DNA from: Acidobacteriaceae bacterium
GTDB lineage: Bacteria > Acidobacteriota > Terriglobia > Terriglobales > Acidobacteriaceae
Assembly (NCBI GenBank): GCA_003167305.1
Contig: PMTP01000121.1
Coordinates: 13,821-31,481, forward strand
Reading direction: 5' to 3'
Length of the DNA: 17,661 nucleotides
The position numbers and the translations under genes are program-made. Shown in pieces: positions 6,066-13,346 of the stretch. The notes under the pieces were generated by a model. It did not search any database and had not been told where the DNA came from. It worked only from the letters and a program-made list of their open reading frames with translations. The stretch's first letter is position 1, and every line of letters begins with the position of its first letter.

Positions 6066-7367
6066 ATGGATAAATTTGTCATACGCGGCGGCAATCCGCT
6101 CATCGGGACGATTCGCGTCTCGGGCGCCAAGAACTCGGCGCTGCCCTGCATGGCCGCGGCAATTCTGACCGAGGACGAGATAACGCTCGAAAACCTTCCC
6201 CAGGTGCGCGACATCAACACCGAACGCAAGCTGCTCTCCTCGATGGGCGCCGAAATCTGGGTTGACGACTCGAAGCCAGATCGCGTCAAAATCTGTTGCC
6301 GGACACTCTCCGACCCCGTCGCCAAATACGAGATTGTCAAGACCATGCGCGCCAGTTCGCTGGTGCTGGGTCCGCTGATCGCCCGCGCCGGCGTGGCGCG
6401 CGTGGCCATGCCCGGCGGATGCGCCATCGGCGGCCGGCCCATCGATCTGCATATCCGTGGCCTGGAGAAGATGGGAGCGGTCATCACCCAGGAGCACGGC
6501 TATCTGGAGGCGCGCGTGGAGCGGTTGCTAGGCGCACATCTGGTCTTTGACAAGATCACCGTCACCGGCACGGAGGATTTATTGATGGCCGCCGTTTTAG
6601 CTGAGGGCGAAACGCTGATGGAGAACTGCGCGCGTGAGCCCGAAGTTGCCGACCTGGCCGCGCTGCTGACTGCCATGGGCGCGAAGATCGAAGGCGCGGG
6701 CACATCGACGATGCGCGTGCAAGGCGTCAGCCGCCTGCATGGCGCACGTTATTGCATCAATCCCGACCGCATTGAGGCGGGCACATTTTTAGTGGCCGGG
6801 GCCATCACCGGCGGCGATCTGACGGTGGCCGACTGCAATCCGGCGCACCTGAGCGCGGTCATCAACAAGCTCCAGGAAGCCGGAGCGCGCGTGGATGTTC
6901 TCGGGGCCGATGCAGTGCGCGTGCGCGGCGGCGGGCAATTGCGCGCGGCCGACATTTCGACCGAGGAGTATCCCGGCTTTCCCACCGACATGCAGGCGCA
7001 ATATATGGCGCTGGCCACGCAGGCCGAGGGCGTCAGCCTGGTCGAGGAGAACATCTTCGAGAATCGCTTCATGCATGTGCAGGAGCTGGCGCGGATGGGC
7101 GCCAACGTCAAGGTGGAAGGCCGCACGGCCACCGTGCGCGGGCCGGCCCGTCTCTCCGCCGCAGCCGTCATGTGCTCGGACCTGCGCGCTTCGGCCTCGC
7201 TAGTGCTGGCCGCATTGGTGGCCGATGGCGAATCGATCCTCGACCGCGTCTATCACATGGACCGTGGCTATGAGCGCATTGAAGAGAAGCTGGCCGGCGT
7301 GGGCGCGCAGATTTACCGCATGGGCAACGTCTTCCCCGTAAAAGAAGAAGAGACCGCGGCCGATTGA
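6066..7367 (+). CDS. murA: UDP-N-acetylglucosamine 1-carboxyvinyltransferase (MurA)
   Basis: Cytoplasmic enzyme for the first committed step of peptidoglycan synthesis: transfer of enolpyruvate from PEP to UDP-GlcNAc. The 433 residues are full family length and form two inside-out alpha/beta barrel domains. The start MDKFVIRGGNPLIGTIRVSG and the active-site K22-N23 (SGAKNSALP) are normal. The catalytic cysteine is C119 in MPGGCAIGGRPID, the residue alkylated by fosfomycin, so the enzyme should be fosfomycin-sensitive. EYPGFPTDMQAQ holds D308, equivalent to E. coli D305. The ENIFENRFMHV and YHMDRGYERIEEKL blocks are intact. It is divergent from nadA and followed by a diguanylate cyclase gene on the same strand that appears to have its own promoter. 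ATG 6066 fits the family N-terminus although the ribosome site is weak. Confidence 0.97.
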   Translation: MDKFVIRGGNPLIGTIRVSGAKNSALPCMAAAILTEDEITLENLPQVRDINTERKLLSSMGAEIWVDDSKPDRVKICCRTLSDPVAKYEIVKTMRASSLVLGPLIARAGVARVAMPGGCAIGGRPIDLHIRGLEKMGAVITQEHGYLEARVERLLGAHLVFDKITVTGTEDLLMAAVLAEGETLMENCAREPEVADLAALLTAMGAKIEGAGTSTMRVQGVSRLHGARYCINPDRIEAGTFLVAGAITGGDLTVADCNPAHLSAVINKLQEAGARVDVLGADAVRVRGGGQLRAADISTEEYPGFPTDMQAQYMALATQAEGVSLVEENIFENRFMHVQELARMGANVKVEGRTATVRGPARLSAAAVMCSDLRASASLVLAALVADGESILDRVYHMDRGYERIEEKLAGVGAQIYRMGNVFPVKEEETAAD

Positions 7368-7445
7368 TCGCCGATTTGAGCAGTTTTATGGCGAGTGTCC
7401 TAACTTGCAGTCGGGCTTCCAGGTTACGCAAGTGTGGCAATCGTT

Positions 7446-7474
7446 TTGTGTGTACTCGGATAGAGTAATAGAAT
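7446..7474 (+). promoter_or_regulatory. Candidate promoter of the diguanylate cyclase gene
   Basis: TTGTGT (7446-7451) and TAGAAT (7469-7474) are 17 bases apart. The -10 matches five of six consensus positions, the -35 about three. The spacer contains the small inverted repeat TACTC-GGATA-GAGTA (7453-7467), which could be an operator. The predicted leader is about 40 bases. Confidence 0.4.
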
Positions 7475-7521
7475 GGGTGCCAGACCTCCAATTGTATGGG
7501 TAGAAACTGTTCGTTCCAGGG

Positions 7522-8826
7522 GTGGAATTGGTCGATTGGAGTAAATTACCGGACATTGGGGTGGTCGCCTTGCTGACGTGTGCCTTCGCGTCTGTTGCGC
7601 GGCACAACCACACACCTGTCTCCAGGCTATGGCTCACTGCCTGGGTCATGATCGCGCTCCACTTTGCCGTCAGCATGTTCATCGGCGCTCCCGGCATTTG
7701 GGGAACCCTGGCGCTATTTATCGCTCTCGCCTCCCTTATCTGGTCCGGCGTTCTTTTCATGTGGGCCTCGGTCCCCTTCCGCAAGGAGCACTCCAGCCCG
7801 TTGATGCTGGCAGTGCTGATACTGGTAAACACCCTCTACGTCGGCCTCATCCTCTCTGGACCAGCCGTAGCCTGGGCATTGAACCCAGCCGCTCTTCTCT
7901 TCTGCCTCCTGCCCCTGGGACTCACTCTCTTCTCGCTGCGCGAGTTCAGTCACCCGCTTCGCTGGGCGATGGTCCTGCTGTACAGCTCTCTCGCGGCCTT
8001 CCTGCTGATCTTCCAGCATCGTCCCGGCAACGGCGTCGACCTGGCGCTGAATGCCTTGCTGTTCACCGTCTACTTCGGCTGCTGCATCCACTTCCTATAT
8101 GTCTACCGGCGCGCCACCGCCGGCGCTTTTATCACCATCGCCGGATTCCTCGCCTGGGCATCGGTCTTTGTCGTGTCGCCGGTCATCGCATTCGTTTTGC
8201 CACAGGTTCAGATCGAGAGCGAGGTCTGGAACCTACCCAAATACGTCGTAGCCGTGGGCATGATTCTTCTGCTGCTGGAAGATCAGATTGTGCACAACAA
8301 GCACCTGGCTCTGCATGACGAATTGACCGGCCTGCCCAACCGCCGGCTTTTTCAGGATCGGCTGGCCAGCGCGCTGGACCGCGCCCGCCGGACCGGAGCG
8401 CAGACGGCTTTGCTGCTGGTCGATCTGGATCATTTCAAGAAGGTGAATGACACGCTGGGGCATCACGTCGGCGATCTGCTGCTGGAGCGTGTAGGCGCGA
8501 TCTGCACCGGAAGGGTCCGCCGTTCCGATACCGTCGCTCGAACCGGGGGAGACGAGTTTTCCGTGATTCTGGAGGAGCCTACCAGCCGCGCGGATGCCGA
8601 ACACGTTTGCCATTCGCTGATCCAGTTGCTCAAAGAACCGCTTCAACTCGACGATCATACGGTGCGGGTCGGCGCCAGCGTGGGCATCGCAATCTTCCCC
8701 GACGACGCCGCCGATATGGAGTCGCTCTGCGTGGCAGCCGACCTGCGGATGTACGAAAACAAGCATCGAGCGCCCTTGATCGGAACTGCAATCCCGGCGC
8801 TAGAACCGAACGCGTCTTCCGTTTAG
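7522..8826 (+). CDS. Membrane-bound diguanylate cyclase (GGDEF)
   Basis: Makes the second messenger c-di-GMP from two GTP. The N-terminal half (about 10-255) is a run of roughly eight hydrophobic helices ending in a short linker, a MASE-like membrane sensor that I cannot assign to a named family. The cyclase domain starts at HDELTGLPNRRLFQDRL (about 265-281) and continues with LLVDLDHFKKVNDTLGH (metal and nucleotide site). The signature TGGDEF places GGDEF at 342-346. The inhibitory I-site RRSD (333-336) precedes it at the standard distance, so an active, product-inhibited enzyme is expected. There is no EAL or HD-GYP domain. GTG 7522 gives the longest protein, but its purine-rich site is too close; TTG 7528 with AGGGG upstream is an alternative. 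The gene ends just before a strong terminator. Confidence 0.93.
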   Translation: MELVDWSKLPDIGVVALLTCAFASVARHNHTPVSRLWLTAWVMIALHFAVSMFIGAPGIWGTLALFIALASLIWSGVLFMWASVPFRKEHSSPLMLAVLILVNTLYVGLILSGPAVAWALNPAALLFCLLPLGLTLFSLREFSHPLRWAMVLLYSSLAAFLLIFQHRPGNGVDLALNALLFTVYFGCCIHFLYVYRRATAGAFITIAGFLAWASVFVVSPVIAFVLPQVQIESEVWNLPKYVVAVGMILLLLEDQIVHNKHLALHDELTGLPNRRLFQDRLASALDRARRTGAQTALLLVDLDHFKKVNDTLGHHVGDLLLERVGAICTGRVRRSDTVARTGGDEFSVILEEPTSRADAEHVCHSLIQLLKEPLQLDDHTVRVGASVGIAIFPDDAADMESLCVAADLRMYENKHRAPLIGTAIPALEPNASSV

Positions 8827-8833
8827 CCACAGA

Positions 8834-8868
8834 AAAGGCCCGGAGAGCATCCGGGCCTTTCTTGTTTT
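8834..8868. terminator. Intrinsic terminator, probably bidirectional
   Basis: AAAGGCCCGGA (8834-8844) and TCCGGGCCTTT (8850-8860) form a perfect 11-bp stem around GAGCA, followed by CTTGTTTT on the + strand. The opposite side (AAAA before the stem) gives a short U-run on the - strand. It ends the diguanylate cyclase transcript and can also stop pnp transcription from the other side. Confidence 0.92.
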
Positions 8869-8902
8869 CCTTCGCATAAGAAGCGAGCAGCGGGCAGTTT
8901 TT

Positions 8903-8920
8903 GCTGAAAGCTGAAAGCTG
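8903..8920. repeat. Short tandem 7-bp repeat (GCTGAAA)n downstream of pnp
   Basis: Two GCTGAAA units and a partial third (GCTG) run in register just beyond the 3' end of pnp. The unit length and the AGCT core recall the AGCTTCT array at 4320-4358. Confidence 0.6.
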
Positions 8921-8929
8921 CACTTACTA

Positions 8930-11371
8930 TCAGCCGCGCCCTCCGCCTCCACCACCACCGGGACGGCGGCGGCGGCGGCGGTTCTTGTTGTCGGGCTTGG
9001 GACGGCCTGCCCCTGCCGGCTGTCCGGCAACGGGAACCGGTGCGCCATCCACGCGATTGAAGTTTGGCTCGTTCTCCTCGTCGATCTCTTCGCCATCCAC
9101 CTCGTCGAAGTCGTCTCCGCCTTCGATCAGGATGGTGCTCTGGTTCGATTTGGGCTGACGCTCGTCGAACTCATGGCGGGGCTTGATGGGTGCAAAGGCC
9201 GGCGCGGCGGGAGACTCCGCAACGCCCGTCTCCGCCTCTTCAGCTTCAACCGCGGCCGGAGCCGCCTGGCCCAGCTTGGCCTTCTGCTCGCGGATGAGCG
9301 CCTTGCGGCTGAGCTTGATGCGATTGCCTTCGATGGCCAGAACCTTGACCATGATCTGATCGCCCTCGCTCAGTTCGTCCTTCACTTCCTTCACGCGATG
9401 CTCGGCGATCTCGGAGATGTGCAGCAGGCCGTCAGTGCCGGGGAAGAGCTCGACAAAAGCGCCGAACTCCGCCAGGCGAACCACCTTGCCCAGATAAACC
9501 TTGCCAATCTCTGGAACCGCGGTGAGGTTGCCGATCATCTCCAGAGCCTTCTTCAGGCCCTCGGCGTCGCACGAAGCAACGTTCACCTTGCCGGTATCGT
9601 CCACATCGATCTTGGCGCCGGTCTGCTCGATGATGCTGCGGATGGTGGCGCCGCCCTTGCCGATCAGATCGCGAATCTTGTCGGTGGGAATCATCACGGT
9701 TTCGATGCGCGGAGCGTAAGCCGAGCGCTCGGTGCGCGGTCCATCCAGCACCGCGTCCATCTTGTCCAGCAGGAAGAGCCGTCCGCGGCGCGCCTGTTCC
9801 ATGGCTTGCTGGAGAATCTCGCGGGTCAGGCCGCCGATCTTGATGTCCATCTGCAGCGCGGTAATGCCCTTGCGGGTGCCGGCTACCTTGAAGTCCATAT
9901 CGCCATAATGATCCTCGGCCCCGGCAATATCGGTGAGGATGGCGTAGTCGTCGCCCTCCTTCACCAGGCCCATTGCTACGCCGGCAACCGCGCCCTTGAG
10001 CGCGATGCCGGAGTCAAAGAGTGCCAGGCTGGTGCCGCAGACCGTGGCCATCGACGAGGAACCATTGGATTCCAGAATGTCGCTGACAATTCGAATGGTG
10101 TAAGGCGACTCCTCGGCTGTGGGCAGAACCGCGCTGATGGCGCGCTCCGCCAGTGCTCCGTGGCCGACCTCGCGCCGTCCCGTGCCGCCCATGCGGCCCG
10201 TCTCGCCCACGCAGAAGGGCGGGAAGTTGTAGTGCAGCATGAAGGGCTTCTTCTTGTCGCCCTCATAGCTTTCCAGCCGCTGGCCTTCGTCGGCGGTGCC
10301 CAGCGTGGCCGTGACCAGAGCCTGCGTCTCGCCGCGGGTAAACAGCGCCGAGCCGTGTGTCCGGGGCAGAACGCTGGTCTCGATGGTGATTGTGCGAATC
10401 TCGTCGAAGGCGCGGCGATCGGGCCGTATGCGCTCCTTGGTCACCTGCTCGCGGAAGACACGCTCGCGCAGCTTCTCATAGTAGTGGGCCAGCTTCTTCT
10501 TGGCCGCCGGGTCCTCGGCGGGAAGCGCAGCGGCCAACTCGTCCTTGATCGCCTTGACCAGCGTCTGGCTCTCCAGCTTTTCGTGCGTCTTGGTGTCCAG
10601 CGCGTTCTTGAGCCTGTCGCTGATCTTGGCGCTCAACTCGTCAAAGTACGCCTGGTCGAACTCCGGCGCGGTGAAGGCCCGCTTGGGCTTGCCGGCCAGG
10701 GCCACCAGCTCGTCGATGGCGGCAACAATCTTCTTGATTTCGGTGTGGCCGAATTCGATCGCCGCGAGAATCGTCTCTTCCGACTCTTCCTTGGCGCCCG
10801 ACTCGATCATCACAATGCCGTCCTTGTGGCCGACGACCATGATGTTGACCGTGGTCGCCGCGCGCTCCAAGTAGGTGGGGTTGATGACGAACTCGCCATC
10901 CACGCGCCCCACGCGCACCGCGCCCACCGTGGCGCCGAAGGGAATGTCGGAGAGAGCCAGCGCGCAGGCGGCGGCATTGATGCCCACCACGTCGGGATCA
11001 TTCTCCTTGTCGGCGGAGAAGACCAGCGCGATCAGCTGGGTCTCGTTGCGGAAGCCCTCGGGAAAAAGTGGGCGCAAGGGACGGTCGATCTGGCGGCAGG
11101 TTAGAATTTCCTTTTCGCTGGGCCGGCCTTCGCGCTTGATGAAGCCGCCGGGAATGCGTCCGCCGGCGTAGGTGTACTCGCGGTAGTCCACGGTGAGGGG
11201 GAAAAAATCAATACCTTCCCGTGCATCGGGAGAGGCAACGGCAGTGGCCAGTACCACGGTTTCGCCAGTGGTCACCAGTGCGGCGCCAGAGGCCTGCTTG
11301 GCCATGCGCCCGGTCTCAAAGACCAACCGCTTGCCACCGGCAAGCTCGACGGCTACTTCATGCTTGGACAT
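8930..11371 (-). CDS. pnp: Polyribonucleotide nucleotidyltransferase (PNPase) with long disordered tail
   Basis: Phosphorolytic 3'-5' exoribonuclease that releases nucleoside diphosphates; a trimer of mRNA decay and quality control. Domains in order: first RNase PH-like domain (about 1-145, with GGFIKREGRPSE), helical domain (about 150-310), second RNase PH-like domain (about 320-545, with catalytic D487 and D493 in EDHYGDMDFKVAGT), KH domain (about 555-615, GKGG at 571-574) and S1 domain (about 622-692, GAFVELFPGTDGLLHISEI). At 813 residues it is about 100 longer than E. coli PNPase. The excess is a C-terminal tail with an acidic patch (about 752-768) followed by a run of six arginines and a glycine-rich end. 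ATG 11371 has GAGG six bases upstream. It lies downstream of rpsO in the classic rpsO-pnp order, with a 336-bp structured spacer. Confidence 0.97.
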   Translation of the reverse strand: MSKHEVAVELAGGKRLVFETGRMAKQASGAALVTTGETVVLATAVASPDAREGIDFFPLTVDYREYTYAGGRIPGGFIKREGRPSEKEILTCRQIDRPLRPLFPEGFRNETQLIALVFSADKENDPDVVGINAAACALALSDIPFGATVGAVRVGRVDGEFVINPTYLERAATTVNIMVVGHKDGIVMIESGAKEESEETILAAIEFGHTEIKKIVAAIDELVALAGKPKRAFTAPEFDQAYFDELSAKISDRLKNALDTKTHEKLESQTLVKAIKDELAAALPAEDPAAKKKLAHYYEKLRERVFREQVTKERIRPDRRAFDEIRTITIETSVLPRTHGSALFTRGETQALVTATLGTADEGQRLESYEGDKKKPFMLHYNFPPFCVGETGRMGGTGRREVGHGALAERAISAVLPTAEESPYTIRIVSDILESNGSSSMATVCGTSLALFDSGIALKGAVAGVAMGLVKEGDDYAILTDIAGAEDHYGDMDFKVAGTRKGITALQMDIKIGGLTREILQQAMEQARRGRLFLLDKMDAVLDGPRTERSAYAPRIETVMIPTDKIRDLIGKGGATIRSIIEQTGAKIDVDDTGKVNVASCDAEGLKKALEMIGNLTAVPEIGKVYLGKVVRLAEFGAFVELFPGTDGLLHISEIAEHRVKEVKDELSEGDQIMVKVLAIEGNRIKLSRKALIREQKAKLGQAAPAAVEAEEAETGVAESPAAPAFAPIKPRHEFDERQPKSNQSTILIEGGDDFDEVDGEEIDEENEPNFNRVDGAPVPVAGQPAGAGRPKPDNKNRRRRRRPGGGGGGGRG

Positions 11372-11540
11372 AGAATCCTCGTTTCATTGTGTTCGCTTGG
11401 GAAACTTGTGGATGGAAGGCGCTGGAGGGTAGGGGCGAATTGGCGATAGGCGGGGCAAAAGGCAGGGCGCGCGCAAAAGAGTGGCCAAAATCGTAATAAC
11501 TGTGCGGGGGAGCGGATTCTCCCAGTCTGCCGACCGGCAT

Positions 11541-11602
11541 CTCTGCCAGACTCCGCCTCAGGGACGCACACAGCCCATAGCTGTGCGCCGTCCCTGGCAG
11601 AG
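11541..11602 (-). ncRNA. Large stem-loop in the rpsO-pnp spacer
   Basis: CTCTGCC pairs with GGCAGAG (outer ends 11541-11547 and 11596-11602), CAGGGACG (11559-11566) with CGTCCCTG (11589-11596), and CACAG with CTGTG near the tip. A competing stem, AGTCTG (11524-11529) with CAGACT (11547-11552), overlaps the outer arm, so two folds are possible. In E. coli an RNase III-cleaved hairpin at the same place controls pnp through PNPase itself. This hairpin could play that role, but the sequence is not related. Confidence 0.5.
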
Positions 11603-11626
11603 GGTCGAGTTCGCCAGGTACAACGT

Positions 11627-11655
11627 GGCCCCAGATTCTGGGTAGAATGGGGGCC
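11627..11655 (-). terminator. Hairpin after rpsO, weak terminator or attenuator candidate
   Basis: GGCCCC (11627-11632) pairs with GGGGCC (11650-11655), and CCCAG/CTGGG offers an alternative inner stem. It lies about 50 bases downstream of the rpsO stop on the - strand. There is no U-run, so partial termination or a processing site is more likely than a full terminator. The rest of the 336-bp spacer up to pnp holds no gene that I can support. Confidence 0.35.
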
Positions 11656-11707
11656 GTGACCAATCTTCGGTCTGGGCGCTTCCGGGTCAATGTTGTTGGC
11701 TTTCTGG

Positions 11708-11974
11708 CTACTTGCGGATACCGAGTTTGCCGATGACGTCGCGGTAGCGATCGGTATCGTGCGTCTTCAGGTAGTCCAGAAGGCGGCGGCGCTTGCTGAC
11801 CAGTTGCAAAAGGCCGCGCCGGGAAGCGTGGTCCTTCTTGTGCGTCTTGAAGTGTTCGGTCAGTTCGCTGATGCGCGCACTCAAAATCGCGATCTGGACC
11901 TCCGGCGAACCGGTGTCCGTATCATGGGTGCGGAAGCTTTCAATCAGGGTTGTTTTCTTTGCGGTCGCCAGCAC
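11708..11974 (-). CDS. rpsO: 30S ribosomal protein S15
   Basis: An 88-residue primary 16S rRNA-binding protein of the small-subunit platform, also part of intersubunit bridge B4. The whole sequence is typical: [37 protein letters not shown] and [15 protein letters not shown], ending in IGKLGIRK. The start is GTG 11974 (MLATAKKT), with AGGAG (complement of 11986-11990) upstream at a slightly long spacing of 11 bases. No in-frame alternative fits the family better. It lies upstream of pnp, as in many bacteria, where S15 and PNPase are cotranscribed and each is autoregulated at the RNA level. Confidence 0.97.
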   Translation of the reverse strand: MLATAKKTTLIESFRTHDTDTGSPEVQIAILSARISELTEHFKTHKKDHASRRGLLQLVSKRRRLLDYLKTHDTDRYRDVIGKLGIRK

Positions 11975-12096
11975 GGCGTGTGTTACTCCTCTTGTCTGCT
12001 CAGTCCACTCTTAAGTGTCTAGTCAGAGATTACCACGAAAGAGCCCCCCGCGTCATGCCCCCGGCCCTGCCGGAACCCGAATGCCAACCCGCCCCG

Positions 12097-12573
12097 TCAC
12101 CGCGCCCCAAAACGGAAGAGCCGGTTGTCGAAGCGTTCGCGGATCACCTCGGCGACTTCGATCTTCTTCGCGTCGGGATGCTCGGGGTTCAGCAGGTAGT
12201 TCCAGGTCTGCGGGGCCAGGACGGAAGGAACACGCGCCAATGGGGTTTCTAAGGAGACGAGCCAGGCATCGCCCATGCGCCGGGTCAATTCAAGATCGTG
12301 CTCCCAATCGCTCCCGGCAGGTGGATTGAGCGATTGAATGGCAAGTCCATTTGGAACAGATATTTTAAGCAGGGTGTAGAAATCCGGGGTCTCTTCGCTT
12401 TCCACTTCAAGATGCACCAGCGTTTCAACAAGAGCCGCCATTGGCGATTCTGCCAAATACACAATCCGTGAGCCTGCCGTATGCCAGCGAGCGCCGGCTT
12501 TGCGGCCACCAACGCCGCTCAGGTCAATGTAATCACTGACACGCCAGAGGGTCTTGAATTCAATATCGGTCAT
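12097..12573 (-). CDS. RES-domain toxin of an RES-Xre toxin-antitoxin system
   Basis: A 158-residue RES-domain protein. The family name reflects conserved Arg, Glu and Ser: candidates here are R11 (LWRVSDY), E42 or E50 in YLAESPMAALVETLVHLE, and S117 in RVPSVLAPQTWNYLLNPEHP. GARWHTAGSRIVYL is the usual early block. Characterised RES toxins have an ADP-ribosyltransferase-like fold and degrade NAD+ (P. putida, Sinorhizobium and mycobacterial MbcT work), causing growth arrest. ATG 12573 has AAGGA about seven bases upstream. The gene follows the Xre antitoxin gene by 61 bases on the same strand, the usual order for this system, in which the antitoxin or the complex represses the promoter. All key positions appear intact, so the toxin is probably active. 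Confidence 0.93.
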   Translation of the reverse strand: MTDIEFKTLWRVSDYIDLSGVGGRKAGARWHTAGSRIVYLAESPMAALVETLVHLEVESEETPDFYTLLKISVPNGLAIQSLNPPAGSDWEHDLELTRRMGDAWLVSLETPLARVPSVLAPQTWNYLLNPEHPDAKKIEVAEVIRERFDNRLFRFGAR

Positions 12574-12634
12574 GATCTATTCCTTTCCCCGATACTGTAC
12601 GAAGACCGGATTTCTTAAAAACTCGCGATGATTT

Positions 12635-13072
12635 TCAGACGAACATCCCTTCATCGATCTGAATCAGCATCTCTTCCACCTGTCGGCCACCCAAGTCCGT
12701 ATGCATCATGGTCAACGGAGAACGTTCCTCAAATCGAATCTTGGGCTTCGTCAACCATCGCCGCGCCTTGTCTGGATTGCCGAAGACCCGAACGCCCAGA
12801 TCATAGAGCCGTGTCACGCGCGCTAAACGGTCGGATTCCTCCAGGCTCAATGGCTCCTGACGCTGCCGCCGGTGCTTGAGCGTCCGCGCGGGAATCACCA
12901 CCTCCAGCAGATCCTTGACGGCAATGCCGGAGTAGGCGGAGAACTCCTCCAGCGTCGAGAGCGGAAGCCCACGCTCAATCTCTCGCCAATCAAAGGTGAA
13001 TGGCGGCGGAGAAACGGCGGGAATCGCGGCAGCTTGGCTCATAAGGACATTATGCCACACTTTGCGCGGCAT
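12635..13072 (-). CDS. Xre/MbcA/ParS-type antitoxin of the RES-Xre pair
   Basis: Antitoxin partner of the adjacent RES toxin. From ATG 13072 it has 145 residues. A helical Xre-like region (LPLSTLEEFSAYSGIAVKDL, about 36-56) is followed by the basic TLKHRRQRQEPLSLEESDRL. The C-terminal MbcA/ParS toxin-binding domain (DUF2384 type) includes RLYDLGVRVFGNPDKARRWL and ends PLTMMHTDLGGRQVEEMLIQ. Known antitoxins insert their C-terminus into the RES active site. Start choice is open: ATG 13072 has AAGGA just upstream; ATG 13042 (MSQAAAIP) lacks a ribosome site but is preceded by CATAAT at a distance that could make a leaderless mRNA; an upstream start at 13108 looks too long. Confidence 0.9.
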   Translation of the reverse strand: MPRKVWHNVLMSQAAAIPAVSPPPFTFDWREIERGLPLSTLEEFSAYSGIAVKDLLEVVIPARTLKHRRQRQEPLSLEESDRLARVTRLYDLGVRVFGNPDKARRWLTKPKIRFEERSPLTMMHTDLGGRQVEEMLIQIDEGMFV

Positions 13073-13133
13073 TTTGTCCTTTTTTCCAAAATGCAATGGC
13101 AATCGCATGAACGTGCAAATTCAAAAAGTTCAT

Positions 13134-13300
13134 GTTTTGAAAGGGTATGGCTTTAGCCGTGCCGCAAGGAAACCCCTAAAAATCCTGGGCTATAGCCCCT
13201 GAGGCAAGGTTTAGGAAGGAGAAATACATCCCTCGGCGGCTAAAGCCGAAACATTTTGGGCCTCGAAATCGGCACGGCTGAAGCCGTGCCCTTTCAAAGC
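13134..13300. repeat. 167-bp inverted-repeat element with GGCTNNAGCC palindromes
   Basis: The 31-base ends 13134-13164 and 13270-13300 are inverted copies with 27 of 31 positions identical, each carrying TTTGAAAGGG and AGCCGTGCCG. Inside are further palindromes of the same type: GGGCTATAGCCC (13187-13198) and CGGCTAAAGCCG (13237-13248), matching GGCTTTAGCC (13149-13158) and CGGCTGAAGCCG (13275-13286) in the arms. It encodes nothing. It looks like a REP/MITE-type dispersed element in the spacer between the antitoxin and GH2 genes. Confidence 0.75.
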
Positions 13301-13325
13301 TCTTGCTCATTGTGGTTCAAGAGCT
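13298..13325 (-). terminator. Hairpin after the GH2 gene, possible terminator
   Basis: AGCTCTTG (13298-13305) and CAAGAGCT (13318-13325) form a perfect 8-bp stem with a 12-base loop, starting 21 bases beyond the GH2 stop on the - strand. Only a short UUU follows, so termination may be weak. It overlaps the end of the inverted-repeat element by three bases. Confidence 0.4.
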
Positions 13326-13346
13326 TCATGCGATTGCTCTGGCCCA

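Noticed and set aside
8936..8990. Low-complexity CCGCC/CACC stretch as a separate repeat or CRISPR-like array
   Set aside because: It is the coding sequence of the Arg/Gly-rich PNPase tail; there are no spacers or regular repeat units.
9173..11104. Long open frame (643 codons) on the + strand inside pnp
   Set aside because: It is fully antisense to pnp, whose protein is unmistakable. The frame stays open because of the high GC and codon bias of the real gene, and its translation has no recognisable domain.
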